DNA from: Verrucomicrobiales bacterium
GTDB lineage: Bacteria > Verrucomicrobiota > Verrucomicrobiia > Verrucomicrobiales > DEV007
Reading direction: 5' to 3'
DNA: 64,000 nt
Assembly: GCA_029213005.1 (NCBI GenBank)
Contig: JARGPI010000024.1
Location: 1 to 64,000 of the forward strand
Under the pieces are notes generated by a model that saw only the letters and a program-made list of their open reading frames with translations, had not been told where the DNA came from and searched no databases. Position numbers and translations under genes: made by a program. Every line of letters starts with the position of its first letter. Position 1 is the first letter of the stretch. Below, one piece after another: positions 55,144 through 64,000 of the stretch.

Positions 55144-56166
55144 CTATGGCTTCGGTGTGTTGGGGCCGTCAGCGGGCAGCTCGGGTTTCTTGATGTAATC
55201 GGTAGGCACTTCGCCTTTCAGGGCGCTGAGAAAGTCTACAATCGATGCGGTCTCTTCATCGGTAAGGACGTGTCCCTGCTGATGTTCGGCCATCTTTTTG
55301 ACGATTTCCTCGAGTGTGGCAATCGAACCGTCGTGAAGATAGGGAGCGGTTTCTGTGATGTTACGAAGGCTGGGAACTTTAAAAAATCCAGTCATGGCTT
55401 CTTTCCCTTCAAGCTCACCGAGGCCTTTGTCTTTTGTCGGCCAGGGCTTTACCAATCCAAGCTTCTGGTAGATATGTCCACCGACCCCGGATCCCTGATG
55501 ACAGGTAATACAACCTTTAGTGATGAAGAGAGAGAGACCTTTTTTCTGCTCGCTGGTGAGGGCTTCGTCATCGCCCTTCAAGTAGTTATCCCAGGGTGCC
55601 GGAGTAAGCAGCCCGCGCTCGAAAGCGCCAATGGCATTACCTACGTTGGCATAAGTTAGAGGCGACTCTTCGTCCGGGAAAGCGGTCTTGAACATTTCCA
55701 CGTAACCGGGGATTGATTTCAATACATTGAGTACAAAATCCTCATCGGGCATTCCCATCTCAATCGGATTCAACACCGGCCCGATCGCCTGCGCTTCGAC
55801 ATCTGCAGCGCGACCGTCCCAGAATTGAGCAATGTGTAGTGCCGCATTGTAGACCGTCGGTGCCGAACGACCGCCCTTCTGCTTGCCGATACCAGTGGAG
55901 ACCGCAGCCCCGTCGTCACCGAAACTCGCCAAATCATGACAGGTATTACAGGAAACGGACCGGTCTTTCGAAAGCCGCGTGTCGTAATAGAGCATCCGCC
56001 CGAGATTGACCTTTGCCTCAGTGGAGGGATTGTTCGGATTTTCTACCGATTCCGGCAGGGGCTGAAACATTCCCAGCATCGAACGGTTGATTGCAATCTC
56101 ATTGCCGAAGGCAGGCAGAGAAAGGGCACCAACTAAGGTAAACACTAAAAATAACGCGGATTTCAT
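55144..56166 (-). CDS. Di-heme cytochrome c peroxidase
   Basis: 340 residues from the ATG at 56166, which opens a signal peptide (MKSALFLVFTLVGALSLPAF); an upstream in-frame start at 56274 is unlikely. Two c-type heme sites: CNTCHDLASF and CITCHQGSG. Motifs GRSAPTVYNA, FWDGRAADVEAQAIGPV and FKVPSLRNITETAPYLHDGS belong to the bacterial CcpA/MauG family. It reduces hydrogen peroxide in the periplasm with electrons from cytochrome c. Single gene. Confidence 0.95.
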   Translation of the reverse strand: MKSALFLVFTLVGALSLPAFGNEIAINRSMLGMFQPLPESVENPNNPSTEAKVNLGRMLYYDTRLSKDRSVSCNTCHDLASFGDDGAAVSTGIGKQKGGRSAPTVYNAALHIAQFWDGRAADVEAQAIGPVLNPIEMGMPDEDFVLNVLKSIPGYVEMFKTAFPDEESPLTYANVGNAIGAFERGLLTPAPWDNYLKGDDEALTSEQKKGLSLFITKGCITCHQGSGVGGHIYQKLGLVKPWPTKDKGLGELEGKEAMTGFFKVPSLRNITETAPYLHDGSIATLEEIVKKMAEHQQGHVLTDEETASIVDFLSALKGEVPTDYIKKPELPADGPNTPKP

Positions 56167-56410
56167 GGTCAATATCGTATCGGTTTTTACCGCCCAAAAT
56201 ATCAGTTTTGTGGGCTTATTAGTGATTTTCATCACCAAAGGCACGTATCTACAATTCAGTTTTGAAATGATCAAATGCTAAGTCGACTTTTTCATGGAGG
56301 CCTTACAGGAAAGAGCCTTTCAAGAAAAGCCAGATTACGCCTTTCGAATACAAAACCACCTATAAATTCAAGCGTTGCCAGTCCATCCGGATTCAGTCCT
56401 GAATCGTTAC

Positions 56411-57727
56411 TCACTCTTCCCACCCGAAATCCGCAGGTAGGTAGGGAACCACGCTTTTTGGAAAACCGTTTTTAAGTAACTCTACTGCCCGGATAATTAA
56501 AGTGTCCCGCTGCTCCGATAAATCCCGGGGTCGGAAAACAACCGTTTCATGTGGGATCACGCCACCCCCTTCAAGCCCCTTCCCCTTGTTGAATCGAGCC
56601 ATATTGGAAAAAACGGAAACGCGAAGGATGAACTTGCCTGATGGCAATTCGATATATTTTTTGCTGCTACTCATTCCTGCGGTTGGACTTTCCCCGATTA
56701 GATAGGATCGGCCGTCTTCTTTGAAAATTCCGGAACCGGTTTCACCTGCACTGCGGCATGTCGCGTCAACAATCGTCACAATGGGACCTCCGTAGGGATT
56801 GTGTCCGAAGCTACGATAGGCTTTACCGAAACGCGTCACTTTGCCCTCCGGTATAAACCGACCAAACAGGGCGTCGTGATCAAATCCACCTCCGGAATTG
56901 CCGCGCCAATCTATGATCAGTCCCGGCGCATCGGAAAGATCAGCGAGCGCTTCGTCCATGTGCTCGGGAAGATTACCTTTGCAGCGCCGGACGTGGATAT
57001 AACCGTAACCGTCGGCGAGCCGGCACCAATGCAGATTGCTGTCTCCGGCATACTTTCCACCGGCAGCCGGTTCCGGCATAAAGGCGGGTCCTCCCGGAAC
57101 CTGGCGGGTATCCGAAATTTTGATATCCGCAGTAAACGGTTCCCCATCGGTATCTTTCAGATTTACATTTATGGAACTCCCCTTTTCAGCCCGCAGTCCC
57201 CAGTGCGTTATGTAGAAAAAAGCCTGATGATCGGTTGAGAAACTCCAGAGGTCTCTGGTTTCGGCGATTTGCCGCTTAAGCCAATCATTCACTTTTACCC
57301 CGTCTATACTGAGAACCTGCATCCTGGGCTTCACTCCGGCATCTTTTGCGACGGAAAAGGCATTTTTCACATAGATATCGGAGCCGATTTTCGTCCAGAA
57401 CATACCCATTCCTCCTTTGGGCTTTTCATCGATCCAGCGTATATTTTTAGTCAAATCGGTAGTCTTCACCGAGGCATGACCATCTTTGATCCGGGCCAGC
57501 AAACGCCACAAAAGAATGTAGTGATCCTGATCTGATTTTACCGACTTTGCATCCGCCATCATTTCCCGCGTGACAGCGTCCCAGTCGATGCCCTTCAACT
57601 CAAAAAATCTCCCTGCATGGGTCTTTATCTCTGACAGGGCGTGGGCCATATCCTTTTCATATATCGTCTCTGCTTTTGCTGATAAAAGGAACAGCAGGCA
57701 AAGCAAGATCAGACAAAGCGACTTCAT
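56411..57727 (-). CDS. S41-type carboxy-terminal protease-like protein
   Basis: 438 residues from the ATG at 57727 with a signal peptide (MKSLCLILLCLLFLLSAKA). A PDZ-like region (KPRMQVLSIDGVKVNDWL) precedes the tail-specific protease domain, with IIDWRGNSGGGFDHDALFGR and the presumed catalytic Ser in DATCRSAGETGSG. The later Lys is not clearly placed. Secreted or periplasmic. The sulfatase starts divergently about 170 bp away. Confidence 0.85.
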   Translation of the reverse strand: MKSLCLILLCLLFLLSAKAETIYEKDMAHALSEIKTHAGRFFELKGIDWDAVTREMMADAKSVKSDQDHYILLWRLLARIKDGHASVKTTDLTKNIRWIDEKPKGGMGMFWTKIGSDIYVKNAFSVAKDAGVKPRMQVLSIDGVKVNDWLKRQIAETRDLWSFSTDHQAFFYITHWGLRAEKGSSINVNLKDTDGEPFTADIKISDTRQVPGGPAFMPEPAAGGKYAGDSNLHWCRLADGYGYIHVRRCKGNLPEHMDEALADLSDAPGLIIDWRGNSGGGFDHDALFGRFIPEGKVTRFGKAYRSFGHNPYGGPIVTIVDATCRSAGETGSGIFKEDGRSYLIGESPTAGMSSSKKYIELPSGKFILRVSVFSNMARFNKGKGLEGGGVIPHETVVFRPRDLSEQRDTLIIRAVELLKNGFPKSVVPYLPADFGWEE

Positions 57728-57896
57728 GGCATCATTAACCTCAAACGCAGGCTGATTCATGTCAACCGGGCATCGACACGCGTTGACCCGCTGGCGTTCA
57801 GGCGTTGGCACACATCGCGAAGCCACCATTTAGCCGTGCCATGTTCCTGCCATTGTGCGGAGCTCATTTGCGACCACTTTAACTGCGGTTCGGATT

Positions 57897-59869
57897 ATGA
57901 AAACGCTCTCTCTTCTTCTGCTCTTCGCCTGGGTTGGCAACATCGCTTCTGCGGCTCAGCGCCCCAATATTGTGGTCATCATGACGGATGACCTCGGCTA
58001 CTCGGATATCAGCTGTTACGGGGGCGAAATCGAAACGCCGAATCTGGATGCATTGGCAGCCAACGGTTTGCGATTCTCTCAATTTTACAACACGGCCAAA
58101 TGTCACTCATCGCGGGTCTCACTCCTGACGGGTCAATACTGTATCGCAGCAGGTGACACGAGCCTGTCACATGCCGTTACTTCAGCGGAGGTTCTGGGAG
58201 GCAATGGCTACTTCACCGCGATGACTGGAAAGTGGCATCTAAAAAAAGAGCCGACCGACTTTGGATTTGCCCGGTATTTTGGCCACCTCAGTGGAGCCTG
58301 CAATTTTTTCAAAGGCGACAACACTTTTCGGCTCAATGGTGAGGCCTGGAAAGTTCCGAAATCCGATTTCTATACTACGGTTGCGGACGTGGACTTTGCT
58401 ATCGATTTCCTTGAAGAGGCGAGGGAATCGGAAAAGCCGTGGTATCTCTATGTGGCTTTCAATGCTCCCCATGCCCCCCCCACGCCCTACCGGAGGACTA
58501 TGCAAAATACCGGGGACGCTACGAAGCCGGATGGGACAAAATTCGCGATGCCCGGATCGCCAAACAAAAAGAGCTCGGCCTTCTCCCTGCGGAATTAAAA
58601 CCCTCACCACGACCACCGCACGTCCGTGCCTGGGACGATATGGTTGGCTGGCAACAAGACTACGAGAAAAACCGGATGGTAACCCTGGCGGCCATGATCG
58701 ACCGGGTTGATCAGGAAGTGGGGCGGCTGATCGAAGATCTGAAAAAGAATGGCGAATATGAGAACACCCTGATTCTTTTTGTTTCCGATAACGGCGCCTG
58801 TCCCTACGACCGTAAAAAGCCGCTTCTGAATGTCGAACCCACTAACGGGGATATCTCGCTGGCCGACTCCACCGGTTGGTCGTGGGCGAGGAATGCCCCT
58901 TTTCGCTTCTATAAACAAAATCAGTTCGAAGGCGGAATCAGCACACCGGGAATTATACACTGGCCGGCCGGGCTGAAAACCGAACCGGGGTCGATTGTTG
59001 AAACCCCGACCCATCTCATTGATGTCCTTCCGACCCTCGCCGAAATATCGGGATCCAAGATCCCTGACCAATTTGCCGATCGGGATTTGCGCCCCGTTTC
59101 CGGAATTTCTCTACTTCCTCTCCTCGAGGGTAAAGAGCTGAATCGTGCCGAGCCGATCCATCTGCAATTTTCGAATGACTACGGGTTGCGGGATGGCGAT
59201 TGGAAACTGGTAAGTTACAAAGGTCAAGCGTGGGAACTATATCATATCCCGGAGGACCGAACTGAACTCAACAACCTCGCCGACAGTGAGCCGGAGCGGC
59301 TCAAGCAAATGGTAGAGAAATGGAAAGCGATGTCAAAAAACGTGCTTCACTCCGGGAAATTGGCGAATCCCAAAATCAGCCCCGCTATCATTCCCAGAGC
59401 CCATCGCGAATGGACTAAATACAGTGATTCCGAAACCCCACCTGATTTCAGGAAGCAGAAAACCACACAGATCCGTGCGCGCAAAAACACCAAAATGAAG
59501 CAGGGGGAAGGAATCATCAAACTAACCTTCACCGGCGAGGATCCGGGAATCGCAATGGATCTGCGGGATAACAAATCGTTACCGGAAGGCCCCTACCGAC
59601 TCAGCTTCGAATTAACGACCGACGGGAAAGGGAGTGGAGATATCTTTTATACCGTCGATCCCAAAAACATATTACCCCGGGGTGAGAGAATCACCTTCCC
59701 TGTAAACGGGACGGAGGCACCTCAGCCTGTCTCGATCGAGCTGAAAACCGAAAAGCGCATTTGCCTGTTACGCCTCGATGTTTCCGAGGACGAAGGGTCG
59801 GCAGAGATCCGGAAACTGCAACTGCATGATGCGAAGGGGCGTTTGCTGAAAAACTGGACCGAGTTTTAG
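57897..59869 (+). pseudogene. Sulfatase interrupted by a frameshift at a C8 tract
   Basis: Two overlapping frames together make one secreted sulfatase of about 657 residues. Frame 1 from the ATG at 57897 has a signal peptide, metal-binding DD at 31-32 and the formylglycine motif CHSSR (C69) in TAKCHSSRVSLLTG. It reads to AFNAPHAPP and then goes out of frame. Frame 2 resumes with HALPEDYAKYRGRYEAGWDK and contains LILFVSDNGACPYD and the rest. One extra C in the run of eight C at 58474-58481 restores a single frame. A C-terminal beta-rich domain of about 110 residues follows. Either a real lesion, slippage or a sequencing error. Confidence 0.85.
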
Positions 59870-59932
59870 ACGGGTAGGGGTAAACTATAGACTGCACCCT
59901 GGAGTGTCGCTAAGTTTTCGGTTTCAGTCGCG

Positions 59933-60150
59933 ATACGGCAACGCCGTTACGTAATACAGCCCATGGTTGCTGCAGTGAAGCGGAGGCTACCATGGGTTTT
60001 GTATCCCAGGAGATTCCCTACGCTGAAGGCGTTGCGAAAGCTTTCAGATCACTTTCAGCGATCAACTCGTCGAACGATAAAATCCCCGGGTAGACTCTCT
60101 GCTTCGCTTCGGTCAACCCGGGGCTGGGTTACGTAACGGCGTTGCCGTAT
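59933..60150. mobile_element. 218-bp cruciform-like palindromic element
   Basis: The left arm 59933-59962 (ATACGGCAACGCCGTTACGT, then AATACAGCCC) and the right arm 60121-60150 are reverse complements over 30 bp with two mismatches. Nested inside are hairpins CCCATGGT/ACCATGGG (59960-59996) and CCCCGGGT/ACCCGGGG (about 60083-60123), and a central part containing GCTGAAGGCGTTGCG. No transposase gene. I recall similar sequences in planctomycete/verrucomicrobial genomes but cannot verify this here. Confidence 0.7.
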
Positions 60151-60198
60151 TTTGAATTCACTGCCCCGGAATCCGCGCATTTCTCAGCGGCATTCGAC

Positions 60199-60233
60199 TG
60201 TACCCTGTACACTTTCGAACTGTACAGGGTACA
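60199..60233 (+). repeat. Paired 13-mer repeat (inverted), locus 5
   Basis: TGTACCCTGTACA at 60199-60211 and TGTACAGGGTACA at 60221-60233, 22 bp apart, facing outwards relative to locus 4, with spacer CTTTCGAAC. A 14-bp stem can form. It lies 63 bp past the nagA-like stop. Confidence 0.92.
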
Positions 60234-60296
60234 GTTTGGGATCCGGAATGAGGTTGATCAAGCCACCCTTCTGAAGTTGAAGAGAGGACGTGTAGA

Positions 60297-61211
60297 TCAG
60301 GCTGCCGCCCCGATCGCTTTGATGGGATTTTGCTCAACCATACGCGCGACTTCAGTCTTCGAAAAACCGAGTTTGGTCTCCAGATTCGCGATCACACCTG
60401 GCATCGTGATGGTTGAGCCAGCGAGGTTGGGGCTGCCGGGCCTGCGGGCGACGCCCTGTTGATCGACTTCCACGGTGATACCGGACAACTCGTAGATACC
60501 CGGTTTCATTTTGGCAGCCGCTATCGCATCGGTTACCATCACAGTGCGATCCAGACCGACCAAATCAATATAGTTTTTTAAAGCGAAAAACTCGACGTGA
60601 GCACCATCGGGAATAAAGCAAAACCAGAGACTTTCTCTACAGGCAAGAAAACGCTGCAATATATTGTCATGCCGGGGGAGATCTACCGGACAACCGTTCC
60701 CAAAATGGGTAACCATAGAAAGGCCGTGATCGATCGCTTTCTGTAGTTGATCGAGCGATGGATTACAATGGCCTGCGGAAACAGTGACACCCTGCCCTGC
60801 GAGAAATTCGATCATTTTGCAATCGGGATCACTCTCCGGAGCCACGGTAACCACTCTAGCCAGACCATCGCAAGCGTCGAGGAGGCGCTTCGCTTCCGCG
60901 ATATCCCCCTTTCGCATCGCGGAGGGAGGATGCGCCCCAGCGTAGCCCGGTTCGGGGCTCATGAAGGGGCCCTCAATATGAAATCCGGCGACGATTTCCT
61001 TTACGAGAGGGTCAGCCTCCCGAAACTTGACCATTTTTGAAAGCTTCGACTCCAGATTGTCGAGCGTGTCGGTAATTACCGTCGCCAAAATCCGGCCGAC
61101 GCCGTCTTTTTTCAGTTCGGCACAAGCGTGATGAAACTGTTCCCCCGTCAGATCGAGGGAACAAAAATCGACTCCGGCATAACCGTTTACCTGGAGGTCG
61201 AAAGCGCTCAT
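60297..61211 (-). CDS. nagA: N-acetylglucosamine-6-phosphate deacetylase-like amidohydrolase
   Basis: 304 residues, shorter than usual NagA (about 380) because the small beta domain is missing at the N-terminus; it begins directly with DLQVNGYAGVDF. Metal and catalytic residues of the TIM barrel are visible: E in HIEGPFMS, H in SAGHCNPS, H in MVTHFGNG and D in VMVTDAIAAA. It hydrolyses GlcNAc-6-P to GlcN-6-P and acetate in amino-sugar catabolism or wall recycling. Gap of 9 bp to the upstream isomerase gene, so an operon. Confidence 0.85.
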   Translation of the reverse strand: MSAFDLQVNGYAGVDFCSLDLTGEQFHHACAELKKDGVGRILATVITDTLDNLESKLSKMVKFREADPLVKEIVAGFHIEGPFMSPEPGYAGAHPPSAMRKGDIAEAKRLLDACDGLARVVTVAPESDPDCKMIEFLAGQGVTVSAGHCNPSLDQLQKAIDHGLSMVTHFGNGCPVDLPRHDNILQRFLACRESLWFCFIPDGAHVEFFALKNYIDLVGLDRTVMVTDAIAAAKMKPGIYELSGITVEVDQQGVARRPGSPNLAGSTITMPGVIANLETKLGFSKTEVARMVEQNPIKAIGAAA

Positions 61212-61220
61212 CCCGATCGA

Positions 61221-62072
61221 TCAGACAGCTTTGACGAATGACTCGAGGCGTTGGGCGTATTCCACCCAGACCCGCTGAGCCGCGCCGGTATCATCCACAT
61301 CTTTTCCGGCGTGAATCGCGGCCATAATGTGCGGCTCGATTGAGAACCAGCCGCCGTAGTTGTTCGCTTTAAGATCTTTGATGACCCGCTCCTGAACCGG
61401 ATCTTCCTCCGGGAAACAGGTGGCGTATTTGCCGTCCTCACCGGGCTTGGCACATTTGATGTGAACGTGAGTGATCAAGTCACGGCAGGCTTCATAATAC
61501 GCCCATGTGGCTTCGCAGTCATTGGCGTGCAGCGAGTTATTACCAGTGTCAAACGTGAGCTGGAGGGCCGGGGAATCCACCGCCTCGACGATTTCCAGAT
61601 AGCCTTCGTAAGTCTCTCCGTAGCCACTGCAGTTCTCGTGACCGAGAACAACGCCCTCACCCTCCGCGATACGGGAAAGCTCTGTGATCCGGCGAATCGC
61701 CTCGTCCCGCCATGCTGTGCGGTCCAGAGGACTGTCCGGATCATTCGGATACGACATGATCCGCAAAAATTTCGTCCCCGCGGCTCTCATCCGGGGAGCA
61801 ACGCGCTTCAACTCGTCGATATCGACCTGGAAGTCGTTAGTAATTGGTCTGGCCCAGTTGCCGATCTGGCCACCGAACCCGACGACGGTAATTCCATTTT
61901 GCTGGAGAAGATCCCAGGTCTGACTCCATTCTTCGTCGGTCAGATCAACGACATTTTTACCACCGAGCAAACGGAGCTCAACCGCGGTCCAACCAACCTC
62001 TTTCAAAGTTGCGATTTGTCCTTCAAGCGACTTTTCAGCCTCGTCTGCGAATCCTGTGAATTGAAAACCCAT
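61221..62072 (-). CDS. Sugar phosphate isomerase/epimerase-like TIM-barrel protein
   Basis: 283 residues from the ATG at 62072 (MGFQFTGFADEAEKSLEGQI), since the upstream extension to 62162 is unlike the family. AP-endonuclease-2/xylose-isomerase-like TIM barrel: VGFGGQIGNWARP, the metal-binding GHENCSGYGETYEGYLEI and LTFDTGNNSLHAND, and HVHIKCAKPG with FSIEPH near the end. These enzymes isomerise or epimerise sugars or inositols. Substrate unknown. Same operon as the nagA-like gene. Confidence 0.9.
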   Translation of the reverse strand: MGFQFTGFADEAEKSLEGQIATLKEVGWTAVELRLLGGKNVVDLTDEEWSQTWDLLQQNGITVVGFGGQIGNWARPITNDFQVDIDELKRVAPRMRAAGTKFLRIMSYPNDPDSPLDRTAWRDEAIRRITELSRIAEGEGVVLGHENCSGYGETYEGYLEIVEAVDSPALQLTFDTGNNSLHANDCEATWAYYEACRDLITHVHIKCAKPGEDGKYATCFPEEDPVQERVIKDLKANNYGGWFSIEPHIMAAIHAGKDVDDTGAAQRVWVEYAQRLESFVKAV

Positions 62073-62244
62073 GATAGCACTGAATACCACCACGGTACCG
62101 GACAGCAACCCTCTATTTTGGCTTAATACTGACCAGCACAGGATTACAAAAACGACATCCAATTTTCGGGATAACTGATTTTCAGTCAGTTCACTTAACT
62201 TTTCACACCTTTTTCACCCCCTGTGGGAAAAGCTGACTCGAAAT

Positions 62245-64000
62245 CTACTCTTCCGATATTTTAATCCGCCGATTTGCCGCAACATCGGTCATCACTTGTG
62301 TCTTTCCCGTTTTCGGCCAAAACACCTCCACGGTAAGCGGTTCATTTGATTGCCCGGGAATCCCGAAATGGAGTTCCAGAGGGTTTGCCCCGAAACTACC
62401 ACCGCTGTCCATCCATTGGAAAAATGACTCTTTTTCTCCTTTAATAGTTGATGTGACTTTCACCCGGCTACCGACCCCGAAGGAATTTGATTCAATGCCT
62501 TTCAGCCTAACTGAGAGCCATCGGTTTTCCGGATTACCGGGGTTCTCGTAAAGCGAATCGTAATAGGGGTCGCCGCGGTATCCGCCACCCATCTGCTCAA
62601 ACACATCAAGATCGCCGTCCCGATCAAAATCACCGAATGACACCGCGTGCCCTTTTTGAAGGTGCCCCATTCGTGATGATCTTGTTCGATCGGTAAAACG
62701 CCCTTTTTCGTTGGCTATTAAAATGTTCGGAACAATGGTAGCATAGCTCGGCTTCCCGGTTCCGAGATAGATATCCGGAAACCCATCATTCATCAAATCT
62801 CCAAAATTGCTACCCATCGGCAACATTGGCATATTTAAACCAACGGAATCTGCCAGATTCTGAAAACCTCCGCGACCATCATTGCGATAAAGCCGGGCCT
62901 GCCTTTCTAAAGGAATTTTCATCCCCCGATAGAAGTGAAACAACTCTGCAGGAATCCCGTCGTAGGAGGATACAAAAATATCGAGCAGACCATCGTTATT
63001 GTAATCCCAGAACCAGGCAGGGAAGCTTCGCTCCGGCTTACTTACGTTCAGCTTGTCGGTCACATTTTCGAAAGCACCGTCACCTCTATTTCGATACATA
63101 AAATTCGGTTCGTTGATACACGACAGGTATAAGTCAGGATATCGATCATTATCATAATCACCCCAGATAACTCCCTTTACATAGCCGAAAGTTTCGACAC
63201 CGGCCGATTTCGCAATGTCAGTGAACCGATGAACGCCCTCCTGATCAGGGCCATCGTTACGAAACAATTGACACGGTGCACGAACCCCGCCAAACGTTTC
63301 GTTCCCGACAAACAAATCCAGATCTCCATCTAAATCAAAGTCCGCCCAACTACAGGTCTGAGTAGGGTAATGACTTTCCCCCAAACCAACCGCAAAGGTC
63401 ACGTCTACAAATTTCACGGCTCCCGACTCCGGATCGACCCCGTCATTTCTGAGCAGAGAATTCGGATGATGACCACTTTTGTCAAGCCAGGCTCCCCGTA
63501 ATATGTAGGCATCGAGGTCGCCGTCATTATCAAAGTCCACCTGCTTCATATTCAGACCTCCAAGGGAGTGCTCCAGTCCTGCAGCGCTCGATAAATCGCG
63601 AAAAGTTCCATCACCTAGGTTTTTAAAGAATTTCGCCGATTTCCCGGCATCCCATTCGCTCACAAGCAGGTCAAAGAACCCATCACCATCAAAATCATCC
63701 ATCACCGCACCTCCGGACAACCCGAAGGTATCAACGCCGGCGCGAGGTGCGATATTGAGAAACTCGGGCATTCCCTCAGGCTCACTTTCAGTAACTAACT
63801 CTGGTAGTCGAATCGCTGCGGGAAGCTCATCCAAATTCCTCCCCAAAGTCATCAGAGCGATATTGGCGAGCCACGCAGCTTCGTCCCGGGCCCCCTCTTT
63901 AAAAGATGGGTCTAACGCCATGCTAGAGAAAATTTTCAACGCCTTTTCCGACCCGGTGGTGTCATCGTGAATCGCCCGACCACGCAGTGGAAAAATACAA
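62245..64000 (-). CDS. CRTAC1/ASPIC-UnbV family secreted protein, N-terminus outside window
   Basis: The frame is open to the right edge, so the N-terminus is cut off. The in-frame TTG at 63939 is not a real start because family-like sequence (CIFPLRGRAIHDDTTG) continues upstream. The visible 585 residues have a short TPR-like part, then FG-GAP/VCBS repeats with calcium-binding loops (DDFDGDGFFD, VDFDNDGDLD, ADFDLDGDLD, GDYDNDRYPD, WDYNNDGLLD, GDFDRDGDLD) forming a beta-propeller, and a C-terminal ASPIC/UnbV domain (SNSFGVGSRVKV, GSFGANPLELHFG). Likely secreted; adhesion or polysaccharide binding is inferred. Confidence 0.92.
   Translation of the reverse strand, partial: CIFPLRGRAIHDDTTGSEKALKIFSSMALDPSFKEGARDEAAWLANIALMTLGRNLDELPAAIRLPELVTESEPEGMPEFLNIAPRAGVDTFGLSGGAVMDDFDGDGFFDLLVSEWDAGKSAKFFKNLGDGTFRDLSSAAGLEHSLGGLNMKQVDFDNDGDLDAYILRGAWLDKSGHHPNSLLRNDGVDPESGAVKFVDVTFAVGLGESHYPTQTCSWADFDLDGDLDLFVGNETFGGVRAPCQLFRNDGPDQEGVHRFTDIAKSAGVETFGYVKGVIWGDYDNDRYPDLYLSCINEPNFMYRNRGDGAFENVTDKLNVSKPERSFPAWFWDYNNDGLLDIFVSSYDGIPAELFHFYRGMKIPLERQARLYRNDGRGGFQNLADSVGLNMPMLPMGSNFGDLMNDGFPDIYLGTGKPSYATIVPNILIANEKGRFTDRTRSSRMGHLQKGHAVSFGDFDRDGDLDVFEQMGGGYRGDPYYDSLYENPGNPENRWLSVRLKGIESNSFGVGSRVKVTSTIKGEKESFFQWMDSGGSFGANPLELHFGIPGQSNEPLTVEVFWPKTGKTQVMTDVAANRRIKISEE

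Larger units (their letters stand above)
59870..60296. other. 427-bp intergenic region holding two repeat elements
   Basis: Between convergent genes. It contains the 218-bp cruciform-like element and locus 5 of the paired 13-mer. The remaining sequence shows no gene. Confidence 0.75.

Overview
The window looks like chromosomal DNA of moderate GC from a Gram-negative bacterium, most likely a member of the Verrucomicrobiota. This is inferred from the mix of genes: an outer-membrane TolC-like protein, an MreBCD-PBP2 wall cluster, a type III glutamine synthetase, menaquinone genes, a formylglycine sulfatase, a neutral ceramidase-like protein, a CRTAC1/ASPIC protein and many large secreted proteins of unknown function. 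Shine-Dalgarno sequences are often weak or absent. No rRNA, tRNA, CRISPR array, transposase or phage gene was seen.

Layout. 1-7.6 kb: a pyrimidine-nucleoside phosphorylase cut by the window edge, a TolC-like protein, two adjacent trans-sulfuration PLP enzymes (one of fungal type), a short-chain dehydrogenase, a DUF2383-like protein and a gamma-carbonic anhydrase-like protein. 7.7-12.3 kb: HU, then a BlaI/BlaR1-type sensor operon with a secretin-like secreted protein and a VWA-like membrane protein, then a YkgJ-like protein. 12.5-19.1 kb: mreB, mreC, mreD, a PBP2 gene and rng/cafA. 19.1-31.8 kb: a broken zeta/COG4185-type P-loop gene and several envelope proteins of unknown function, including a 1370-residue protein built as an internal duplication, plus a TauE/SafE permease and an L,D-transpeptidase. 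31.7-35.8 kb: prfB, whose complete reading needs the programmed +1 frameshift, then menE, menC and menA. 35.9-40.3 kb: a Gfo/Idh/MocA oxidoreductase, glnN and a kinase-fold protein.

40.7-48.4 kb is a plus-strand run that may work together: an Fn3-like membrane protein without an ordinary start codon, a sodium:solute symporter, a 39-residue membrane protein, an aspartate-carbamoyltransferase homologue that keeps the carbamoyl-phosphate site but lacks the usual aspartate-binding Arg/Gln, an AsnB-like amidotransferase, a GNAT acetyltransferase, an M20 carbamoylase-type hydrolase and an isochorismatase-type amidohydrolase. This is the best candidate for an undescribed pathway, making or breaking N-carbamoyl or amide compounds. 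48.5-64 kb: an RRM protein, hypotheticals, a C45-type Ntn hydrolase fused to an N-terminal domain, a ceramidase-like protein, a zinc alcohol dehydrogenase, msrB, a di-heme peroxidase, an S41 peptidase, a sulfatase frameshifted at a C8 tract, a nagA-like deacetylase, a TIM-barrel isomerase and a CRTAC1 protein cut by the window end.

Intergenic repeats stand out. A 13-mer, TGTACCCTGTACA, occurs at five loci. At four of them it is paired with an exact 22-bp start-to-start pitch whichever way the copies face. There are also a 218-bp cruciform-like element and a 176-bp MITE-like element with 26-bp terminal inverted repeats.
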